Part shown: positions 47,901-57,200 of the stretch, one piece after another
Layout of the letters: every line of letters starts with the position of its first letter
Numbering within the stretch: the stretch's first letter is position 1
From: Struthio camelus
Lineage: Eukaryota > Chordata > Aves > Struthioniformes > Struthionidae
Length of the DNA stretch: 64,000 bases
Direction: 5' to 3'
Assembly: GCF_040807025.1 (NCBI RefSeq)
Contig: NC_090945.1
Span: forward strand, 38,743,088-38,807,087
Position numbers and translations under genes: made by a program
Notes under the pieces: generated by a model
What the model was told of the DNA's origin: nothing
What the model saw: only the letters and a program-made list of their open reading frames with translations
Databases searched by the model: none

Positions 47901-50900
47901 CACTATAGTACATTTCAGAGGCTTTAGGTTTAAGCAATAAGCCCAAGCTAATGGGAAGGTTTTGTCGCCTTCCCTGTGAGCTGTAGCAGTGATGCTGGGA
48001 CACCTGGCTTCAGCTCTTACTAAAATTAAAGAACTGTTGCCAAGATCTGACTGGTCCAGAAGGCAGGAGAGGAAGAACTTGATGAACAGAATCGGTCTAC
48101 TGGGGAAAGAAACGTTTCTGTAATACGTGTCTTTACAGACCTGCTGGATTTTTTTGAATAAAAAAGTTCCCAGGTCTGCTTCAGCTGAATTTTTTTCTCT
48201 CCTCCGTTTCCGCGCTCACATCCTGCGAAAACCCGAGGTTTGCCCCTCGTCTTTGCTCCACCTGACAGGTGGCATCTTATCTTCCACCCAGCCGTTAGCG
48301 GCTGGCGCCGGGAGGCAGGGCTGTGGGATTTGCCATCGCGCTCTGCAAATGGCTGTGATCTAAGCTATTGCTCCTCAGCTCCTCGTGTGCAGAGAACAAC
48401 CTAATACCTGTCCGAAAAGCTGCAAAGCTTTGGAGACCCTTGCGCAGAAAATTTTGTGCGAGTGCTAGTATCATGTTATCCACTTTATTTTAAAGCTCAC
48501 GTATCCTTTGTTTCTTTTACGTTTGAAATACAGATTAAGGCACGTGTCCAGCCTGCTGTTCCTTGGCCTTCCGAAGCTCTAACGTTTAAAAATGGCAATT
48601 TTTCGTCTACCGGAAAAAAAGTAGTGCTTTACAGTAACACTGGCTGAAACCAAAGAAGAAGACAGGCTAATTGAATTAACTCAAGGAGAGGCGCTCGCCA
48701 GCCTGCGGCGCTTTAGTGCAGAGAGACACGGTGCCAACCTGCCGGGCTAGAGCTGTGTCCTGGCAGAAACTTTCTCTTGAGTCCTCTGGCCACGGTTGCG
48801 TAGGTCCTAAAGACACGGTGATACGGAGTGGTTGCAGTTCCCTCCAGCCCTGCTGTCCACGCCATGTTAAAGCATATTGCTTTTAGCTCTTTGGGCTGTG
48901 GGGTCAGGTCGTCAGTCCGGCTGGGGGAAGGAGATGTCGCTGGCTTACCATTCTTTAAAATAGGTCTCCCCACCAAATGTTTCCTTCTCACACTCAAAAT
49001 GGGTTTCCATGGGAACGCTGACACTGGCACACTCTTTTTCTCAATAAAAAAGGATGAAAATAAGTGCCTTTTTAGCAATCCTAGGCTTAGCCTAGTGAAA
49101 GTCCCTTTTTGTTTGAACCTTAAGTTTACCTCTGGGGAATCCTGTGTCCTTCCACCTCGGCCGCAGGTATCCTGGCTGCCGCCTCTGCTCCCGCTTCCTT
49201 CCACGCGCTGAATTCAAATCGGTGCCTTGCTGCAGGGGTAAAAACCCGGGACGTTTGTGCAGCAGAATTCCCTGCGTGATTTGGCTTCCCTTTTGGCTAA
49301 ATCTTCTTACGTTGCACCTAATTTTTATATAAACAAAATAACTGTGCTGGAGTTATCAACAGCTGTAAAAGCTCTGTCACAGGTCTGGGAGGTTACTGCT
49401 TTCAGTTTGATACTTATCGCTATTTCTCACTTTATACTGCGAGATGATGCAGAATATTGTCCTTCTGGCCGTTATGCTCACGTCCTGTTGGGCCAGTCCA
49501 GAGCGCGTTTCAGCTAGACCACCTGAGGCCGAAGCAGAGCCCTGTAATCTGCTGTTTGCTAGGGAATTTCTCTCGAGGAAAACTGGTGATTGCTCAAGGA
49601 TTAGTCATGCAAAGCGTCTCCAAACCAGCCCTGTATGCTATGTGGGTTTTTTTGTAATGCCTTGCTGCAGAAACAGCTGTTGTGTGTTGACATGAGACGC
49701 AAGAGGCAGTTTCAGCCAGCTATGGAGAAAAGGCATCCCCGCTGCAACACTAGCCGTCTTCCAGCCCGAAGGTTTCTCGCAGCCCGTCCTGCGGAGGGGA
49801 CCGTCCTGAAATCCAATTAGGCTTTTAAAGAGAGGAATCTAAACACCTGGGACCGTCGTAGCCAAGCCTCATGCCGTTTAAGGAAAAGAGAGTCTGGACT
49901 GCTATTTTTGTAACTGATTAATTAGAGTTTAAGTTGACTAGCTTCTCTTTTGATACCTCAGTCCAGACCGGCCTCGAAAAGGTCACAGTTGTTCCCTTAT
50001 TGCCCATTCCCATTCTAGTCTCCCGGTGATCACACATTTTCAGGAGTATCATAAAAAGCATTGCTACTTTTCTGCTTTGTTTCTATTAATTATTCTCTCC
50101 TCTTACCTCCATTTTACCTGTGCACTAAGGAAGAGATCTCATTCCACAGGACGGTGGCTCACCCAGAAGCTGTACTGGCGTGCCTTAAACACAACAAAAT
50201 CTCTTCTCCTTCCTGAGTCTTCAGCAGGTTATTGAGCGATTGTCGGCGTTTGCCTCGACATCCCAGGGGTATCAGAGCACAGTCGCGTTAAACGCCGTAC
50301 GTCGCACTTGTCAGTCGCCGTCTCCTCTCTTCAGAGCTTTTCAGGAGGCCAAGGTGAATTAAAACAAAAAGGAGAGATTTTGTGCATTTCTTTCTCTTTC
50401 GGCTCTCTGTTGCCAAAGGCAGCAGGCGAGCGAATGGCCTGTTATCGCCTGCTGAGCGGTGGAGCCTGGGGCTGAACACGCTAGGAACACGCAAGCTGGA
50501 TTGCAGCTGTTTTGCTCCCTGCTTATATTCAGAGACCAAAAGCCTTTGATGGGAGCAGAGAGCAGCATCGGAGGCGATTCCCTTCCCGATAAATGTGCTT
50601 GGGATCGCTTGTCCTTCTCCAGTTTGAGAATAATTCTCACCTACTTCCAGCTTTTTTGAAGGACAGCTGCATTATCTTCAACTCCTTAAGAGAGGAAATT
50701 GAGACAAACCGAGTTTGGAGTTGAGTCCTTCTTGTTATTTTTGTTTGGTTTTCTTTCTTAGAAAGGTAACACTGAGAATGAGATTTAGAGGGCAGTTGGC
50801 ACCCTTTTCCCTTGAGAAAGTTGCATCCAGCATCCGCTGTTTCCTTGTCATGCGTGGGTCATGCTAAATAGAAAGACTCTTTTGGAGCATTTTCCCAAAC

Positions 50901-53300
50901 GGATCGATCTGAAATGCTTACATTTGTATTAAGCAAAGAAAGATCACCTAGCTCTCCTGCTGAGGATTCATGAAGTGGCATAAAACCTAGATGTAACCCG
51001 CAGCAGGTTAGGAGTTACAGCTTGTCCCTGCAGACGCTTCACCCCTGGCTTCTGGGGCTCAGGATCGTGAGGAATACGTGATTCCAGCTACCCGCATTAA
51101 AGAAATGACCTGTTGGAAATACCAGCCTGTCCTCCTTGCTACCGTAAATCATATCGGAAGAGAAATGTAAAATAATTTTAGAACACTGTCGCCTACTTTT
51201 TCTTTTCTTTGCCTTTTTCATTTCACCTGTTTTCCATGGGTGAGATGGGTACTTAATGAATGCACTCAGCTGTTTTTTTGATTAGCCCTAGTTTCACGGC
51301 CACAGATAAACCCAAGCAGCGAGGTGCCAATTCTGAAGTCTGCGCCGAGTAGTGACCTACTTTTCAATACGCTCGCGTCTGAGAGAAGAGAATATTATGC
51401 CAACAGGCAATATAATCCCTCTAAACAGTATTTCTAGCCCGAGCGGTAGCGTGCTTTTACGTCCAGAGGCTTTTTACTACCTCCCTCTGCGTGTCTGGTC
51501 CTCCGGTCGGCCCGCGGCCCCCGCGCTGCCCCGGGGCCCCCCAGCGCCTGCTTCCCGCATCAGCCGAGGGGGGGATGCGCGCAGTCGCGTCGCCCTTTCG
51601 CCTTTACCAGGAGCTGGCTTCCTCCCTCCCGCCTCAGAAATAAATTCATTAAAAGATATTTTAGCCTCGGGGGTACGCTATAAATTTCCTTGGTAGAAAT
51701 GAACGGGCGCTTTTGTGACTTGCAGGGGCTATACCCCCACCTGCGGCCGAACGGGCTAGGTGTTGTTGCTCGCGTTTTCCTATTTGGGAGCAGGCTCGTA
51801 GCTTGTTAACGGCACCTAGCAAGCGGGAGAAGAAAAGCGGCATTAAACCCAGCTCTGGCAAGGAGAAAGCAAATGGAAAAATATGCATTTTTTTTTTTTT
51901 TAAATATACCACTGGGTAAGTATATAAGAGTGGAACAACATTGGTTGTAACCTGATATGCCTCAGGAATGAGGGGAAAGCTGGACTGCTTGCTCCAGTGA
52001 GCCAAAAAATAAGACAACGCGTAAGCGCAAGCGCGTAGTCAGCATGAGAAATAACGCTCCAGAAAGGCGAGCTCCTCCGCCGCCGCCGCCCGCGGCCCCC
52101 TTGCAGGTTTTCGGCTGCTCCTCTCACCACCCGCCGACTTATCCCAGAAAAGGAAGAAATATTCTCAATTTCGTTCACTTTAACGGGAGAACAGCTGTGG
52201 GGCGGTGACGTCCAGCGCCGGCCCGAACGGCGGCCCGGGCCAAGCGCCCCCTCGCTCGGCCGGGGGCCGGGGGCATCGCCGGCCTCCAGGGTTTTATCAC
52301 CACGTTTATTTCTGTAGCGGTAGCCCTGCAGGATTTGTAAGAGAGAACTGCAGCGCTAGTTCACTGTGCCTGAGGGACGCGCCGCGAGCCGCGTGGCCCC
52401 TTCTGGTGCCATTTGACCGATAACGTTGCTTTTTTAAAAAAAAAAAAAAATTATTATCCTTTCTTCTTTTTCTTTAACGCGCAGAGCAGTTTGGGGTGGC
52501 TCTACCGCTTTCGTTTCTGAGAGCCCAGAGCAAGTGACTTTATTTTTTTAGCTCGCCTAACCGTAAAAAGCAAAGCTTGGCTTTTTTTTTTTTTTCCCCA
52601 ACCTTTTACAAGCCATACTCTTAAAATAACCTAACATTGCCCTATGTTGGGCAAGTCTTCCAGGCGAGCGTTTACATGGCTTGTTTCATTGCGCAGCTTT
52701 TTTCTATGAAAGACGCGTTGGTGGGGGAAAGGAGGGGGGGCCAGGTAAAGCGCGCCACCGGGGCCAGGTAAAGCGCGCTGTTTTCCTGTCTGCGTTCAAT
52801 CATAGCTTAGGAAGTCAAAAAGACTTGGCCAAAAGAAAGAGAAAAAAAAAAAAGAAAAGGAAGGCGGCAGAGAAACAGCAGCGGGCTGCTGCTGGCTGGC
52901 AGCAAGCCCCAGGCGCAGCTTTGGGTTGGGAGGACCCAGCGCCGGAGTGGCGTAGTCCCCCTTTTTTTTATTTCTCCTTAAGGTTTGCAAAACTATTTTA
53001 AAACAACTGGTTTTTTTTTTTCCGTGTAATTTAAGCATTTGGGGGTGTATTTCGGAGCAAACTCTACGTTAGCACAGGATTAAAAGCGCGCGCTGGACGC
53101 GTGCAAGCCTAGCGTCGGCTCTTCCTCGACACGACGCTTCTGCTTTACCAACTGCATGAACGACAGGCCAGACCTCTCTGGAAACGGCAGGCGCTGGAAC
53201 CGCTACAGGTTACTGGAAAAACCAAGCGGACCAAAGAAAAAAAAAAGAAAGCAGTAACCCCGTTAACAGGGCAGCGGCGCTGGGCAGTCCAGGGGCAGCA
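44980..53300. other. Intergenic region before TMEM131L, distal part
   Basis: No exon with plausible splice sites and recognisable protein is seen. Composition alternates: GC-richer at 45040-45480, AT-rich at 46000-48000, then rising CpG from about 48200 toward TMEM131L, with CpG-dense spots near 51470-51620 and 52060-52290. The longest frame here is 163 codons on the minus strand at 48713-49204, without recognised homology. A 23-bp tandem duplication is at 52739-52778. Confidence 0.65.
52739..52778. repeat. 23-bp period direct duplication
   Basis: The 17-mer GGCCAGGTAAAGCGCGC occurs at 52739-52755 and exactly again at 52762-52778. Each copy contains CAG|GTAAAG, which resembles a splice donor, and a GCGCGC core. 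Confidence 0.9.
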
Positions 53301-53403
53301 TCGCGCACAAATCGCGCTCCCGATGTAATTTTCTGAACCTCACACCCGCTCTCGGCTTTGGCAGTGTCTTCCCGAAGAACATCGGCACGAAGGGCAACAC
53401 CTT

Positions 53404-53450
53404 GGGGCTGCTTGGGGGTTTTGGGGGTTTTAGGGGGTTCCCCCCCCCCC
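53404..53450 (+). other. G-quadruplex motif followed by C11 tract
   Basis: Four G-runs (G4, G5, G5, G5) separated by 6, 4 and 5 bases span 53404-53437. They fit the canonical quadruplex pattern with telomere-like T-rich loops. C11 at 53440-53450 follows two T's later, so the last G-run could pair with it instead. Confidence 0.75.
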
Positions 53451-53641
53451 AACGCCGCCTCACTGTTTTCTCCCGTTGCTCGCGCTTTTCACGCGTTTCT
53501 GCAGCCAGCGGCACCGCGGCTCGGCCCCGGGTGGGGGGGGTGCGGGCCGCGCTGGGGCTTTCCGCGGGAAAACGCGCCTAAAAACAGCCGTAAAAGCAGA
53601 AGAGGGCCGCAGCCCAGGCGGCAAGTGGGGCTAACCAGCCC

Positions 53642-53673
53642 GGAGGAGGACGAGGAGGAGGAGGATGAAGAGG
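53642..53673. repeat. GAG/GAC/GAT-rich purine repeat
   Basis: An imperfect trinucleotide purine tract (gaggaggacgaggaggagga and on) lies in the TMEM131L promoter region. Confidence 0.8.
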
Positions 53674-53750
53674 GGCGCGTGCACGTGCTCGGCCGCCCCC
53701 CCCCCCCGGCTGGCATGCAAGCGCCAGCCCGGCGTAATAGAAACAACAAA

Positions 53751-53757
<7 letters not shown>

Positions 53758-53789
<32 letters not shown>
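53758..53789. repeat. (GT)16 microsatellite
   Basis: A perfect run of 16 GT units follows an A-rich tract and leads into AT-rich sequence. It is alternating purine-pyrimidine, so it can adopt Z-DNA. Confidence 0.95.
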
Positions 53790-53795
<6 letters not shown>

Positions 53796-53926
53796 CTTCA
53801 AAAAATATATAAATAAAACACATATTGTTGATATATAAATAAATACACAAAAATATTAAAAAAGCCATATTTTTAAAATTTATATATATATTAAAAATAT
53901 GTATATTTACATATATACATATACAG
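53790..53926. repeat. AT-rich low-complexity block inside the CpG island
   Basis: About 137 bp of almost pure A/T with many TATATA, AAATAAA and TTTTAAAATTTATATATA words are bounded by GC-rich DNA on both sides. It lies 228-364 bp upstream of the TMEM131L ATG. Confidence 0.85.
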
Positions 53927-54080
53927 AGAGAGGCGCCCGCGTGGGACCCCGGCGCGGCGCCGCCGCCATGTGCCGGGCGCTGCGGCGGCGCGAGCGGGGC
54001 GTGGCCAGGCGGGCGTGGGCGTGGTTGGGGGCGGAGAGGGGGCGTGGCCAGGGGGCGGGCGGGGCCGGGGCGCGGGCGTG

Positions 54081-54105
54081 GGCGTGGCGTGGCGTGGCGT
54101 GGCGT
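54081..54105. repeat. (GGCGT)5 pentanucleotide repeat
   Basis: Five exact tandem copies of GGCGT lie 49-73 bp upstream of the TMEM131L start codon. They overlap the second EGR1-type site. Confidence 0.95.
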
Positions 54106-54124
54106 GGCGGCCGAGCCGCAGGAC

Positions 54125-54144
54125 GGCGCGGCGCGGCGCGGCGC
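54125..54144. repeat. (GGCGC)4 pentanucleotide repeat
   Basis: Four exact tandem copies of GGCGC lie 10-29 bp upstream of the TMEM131L ATG, separated from the GGCGT array by about 20 bp. They would be in the 5' UTR of any upstream-starting transcript. Confidence 0.95.
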
Positions 54145-54153
54145 GGCGGGGGC

Positions 54154-54277
54154 ATGGCGGGGCTGCGCTACCCGCAGCAGAGCGGCTACTGCCGGGCGGC
54201 CGCGGCCATGAACCTCCTGCTGGGCGTCTTCCACGTCCTGCTGCCCTGCTGCCGCCCCGGCGGGGCCCAGGGGCAAG
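54154..54277 (+). CDS. TMEM131L: TMEM131L coding exon 1
   Basis: This 124-nt exon encodes residues 1-41 plus one base, including the whole signal sequence and the RPGGAQGQ stretch. The donor is GTGAGA. The exon is extremely GC-rich. A second in-frame Met at residue 19 (ATG at 54208) directly precedes the hydrophobic core. Confidence 0.95.
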
Positions 54278-57200
54278 GTGAGAGGGCGGGCGGGGGGGGG
54301 AGGGAGGGGGGGGAGCAGCCTCCCGTGGGCACAAAGCGGGCCGGGCCCTGCTCGGGGGGGCGGCGGCGGCGGCGGGGCGGCCCTGCTTCCCCCCCCTCCC
54401 CCCAAATGGCGGCGGCGTGACCGTGTGTGCGGTTGTTGTCTCTGTGCCCGCAGCCATGGAGCCGATCGCCGGCGTGGTGGAGCTGTGGCAGGCCGAGGAG
54501 GGCGAGCTGCTGCTGCCCGCCCAGGTGAGGGGGCCCGTGGGGCGGGGGGGGGTTGCGTGGGTGGGTCTTGTGGGGCCGTGGGGGGGGGGCGGTTCTGGAG
54601 AGGGGGCGTTATGGGGCCTAGTGGGGAGGTGGGGGCGGTGGTGGGGCCGTGAGGGGTGCTGGGGGCGGTTGTGGGGCTGTGAGGGGCCGTTATGGGACCC
54701 CCCGCGGAGAGGGGGCTCCCCCCCCCCCCCGGGGGCCCGTCTGTGGGGCGCTGCGGCTGGGCCGGGCCGGGCCCGGGCTGCGAGTTGGGGAGGTTGTCAT
54801 GCTGCATCTGCCTTCCTGGGGGTCCCCTCCCCTCCTCCCCCCCCCCCCCCCGTCATTCTGCTGTTTTTGAGGTAAAAATTGAGAATGTGATTTCCCCCCC
54901 CCTTTTATTTTTTTAATAGCTCACGTATGTTGTCTGTGTGTTTTCTTGCATGGTAAATACTGAATGTGCATGTGATAAATACGTGTGTGTTTATGTTTCA
55001 TGGCCTGCTCAGGTGAAGCCATTTTTTTTTTCCTTCTCTCAAATGACGCATCATTTGTGATGTCATCCCTCTTTTTGTAGTGTGTTTTCTGCTTTGTTTA
55101 GCTGCTTGTGTTGAGCAGTAACAAAATTGGTTAAGTTCTGTGTGAGGAAGAGAAGCTAGTACAGTGAAATAATGGGGCTGAGCTAGTACACGAGGAGGAG
55201 CGCTAGAAAGAGTGGTCCGGAGTTCATGGCGTTTGAGGCAGTCGTTTAACTCGTGCTGACGGACTATGCCATATGTTGAGCTGGGCTTTCCTAGACTTCA
55301 AGGCACCAGGCTTACAAATGCAAAGAGTCAGTCCTTAGGGGCCTGAGGAAAAAGAAATACGTTCTTTCTCCTAAGCTATTATATCATTCTGTGTTTATTG
55401 CTGTGCCATTGATATCTATTAATGCAGGGGAAAACAGCAGAAGTATTTTTTTCTCTCCTCTGCTCACTAGCAGTTGGTACTGCCGTTGCTACTTCCACAG
55501 CCAGCTTTGCAGGGCCCAGCTTTTTGTACTGTGGCATTGTCAAAGTATTATCTATGGCGTATACAAAAACTCTTTCTAAAATTGTATTGTGCTGTTCGGG
55601 ACTTGCATGGTGCCATTCAAAAGCGTAGGTGTGATACTAAGAGAAGGTAAAGAGTCTCTGTGGCCAGATAGGCTTAAGAAGCTGAGTCTTGTGCTTGTTT
55701 CGTCCTTTACCATGAAGACATTAAGATGCATTAGAGGTAGAACCGCGTAATGCAATCGTGCATAGTTGCCTCTCACAGCAGAGCTGCAAGTGAAAGATGA
55801 TTACGTAATGTTTACTTCCTGAGAAGATTAGGTCCTTTTGGAAAACACTGTTCTTGAGCATCCTCTTAAAAATATTCTAATACATCTTAGCAAAACCAGT
55901 CATAAACGGCCCCTGAACTTGACATGATTTAGCACGTGTTCCTGCTGAAGCCCTGGAATGGTGAAAGGTAAGGATTAGGCTGCTCTTCTTTCATTTTCTG
56001 TCGGTGCTGCATTGGGTATACAGGAAAATAAAAGCGATCTTCCAATTTCAGTTGCGACAGAGGGGGAAGTGAAAATCACGATAGGCCTACTAAAATAAAA
56101 CACTGACATTAGAAGCCAGACTAACTGATACCTGTGAGCAGCAGTGGTGCAAAGACTGCTTTGCATAGTTTTTAGAGCTTGGAGAAAAGAGCAGAGAGTC
56201 AGCTAGTCAGATGCTGCTAAAACTGAAAGAGGAGGGCATGGGTTCTTCAAACAGATTTTAAGACCACAGTGTAATGCAAGCCCAGGCACATAACCCTGAT
56301 GCTCAAATTTCTCTTCCCTTGCAGGCGTTGGCTTTTTTAGCAACTTTCAGGCTATGGGCCTGTGGCCGAGCGTCCCATTCGAAGCCTCCTTTTCCATTTA
56401 GCAGGAAGAGGAAGGTGGTTTCGCTGTATCTGTCCTACAGAACCTCTTGGATGTGGTGAGGGACTCTTGCAAGACTATTTCCTTAGGGAAACAGAACAAA
56501 GAGTCACTTTCCTTAAGAGTAGTGCCACTGGCTAGCCATTGGTATTTGTGGTACTTCTCAGAGCTCCGGAAGAGTTAAATGTTATCCTGTGTTGATCATC
56601 CTTGCTATGTGCATGGGTTCTAAACTAGAAAAAACAGTTCAGCGTGTTACCTGGCTGGGTTCAGGGAGGGTGTTGAACATCAGCAGAGGCACTCACCTGG
56701 CTCTTTTGGAGAATCTGAACGCCGGTTCGCCTGTTAATCTTTGATTTTTCCCTTTCTTTGTTAGAGGGATGCTTAAATTCCTGGGGCAGATACTGCTTGT
56801 TGGTTTCTGCACTCCAGAAAAAAAATTGCCTGTCTTGTCCTCGGCAAGGAGGTTTTCCGTGTTCTCTTCCTTGCAATAGCAGACTTTCTTACTTCCTCAT
56901 GATCGTGTACTGGAACAGTGATGGTAAGGGTCTAATAAGAGGAATAACTTCCTTGCTTTTAAGTAGATAATAAGCAGTGCTAGATATAAAATATTCAGGT
57001 GTTCACTCGCCTGTCAAAAGATAGGTCTCAGGGACGACTTTAAGAACAGGAAGATATCCTAGTTCCTAGATCTGGTTCTTCTGGTTTCATTTTGGAGGAG
57101 TGATTGCAGCACAACAGAGCACAGAACTTGATATACAGAAATGAAAAATCCAAAGAAGAAATGTGCGTGCTCCTCTCCCAAAGGACCTCCACTCTATCTG

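Larger units (their letters stand above)
53300..54900 (+). promoter_or_regulatory. TMEM131L: TMEM131L CpG-island promoter region
   Basis: The region is very GC- and CpG-rich except for an AT-rich insert at 53790-53926. Between 53990 and 54110 GCGTGG-type boxes recur densely, including two exact EGR1/Zif268 consensus sites GCGTGGGCG at 54013-54021 and 54076-54084. GGGGCGGG-like SP/KLF boxes are also frequent. There is no TATA box at a sensible distance from the ATG. This suggests an EGR/SP/KLF-responsive dispersed promoter; occupancy is not shown by sequence. Confidence 0.75.

Noticed and set aside
48713-49211. Opposing frames of 163 (minus) and 127 (plus) codons in the intergenic region
   Set aside because: No recognisable protein, overlapping each other on opposite strands, and no supporting splice or polyadenylation signals.
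53790-53926. TATATA words taken as a TATA box for TMEM131L
   Set aside because: They are part of a long low-complexity A/T block 228 bp or more from the ATG, without a defined single TATA-initiator arrangement.
53578-54807. A 409-codon minus-strand open frame across the TMEM131L promoter and first exons
   Set aside because: It is antisense to a well supported gene, made of Pro/Arg/Ala-rich low complexity and microsatellite translation (His-Thr repeats from the GT run). GC-rich DNA produces such frames by chance.
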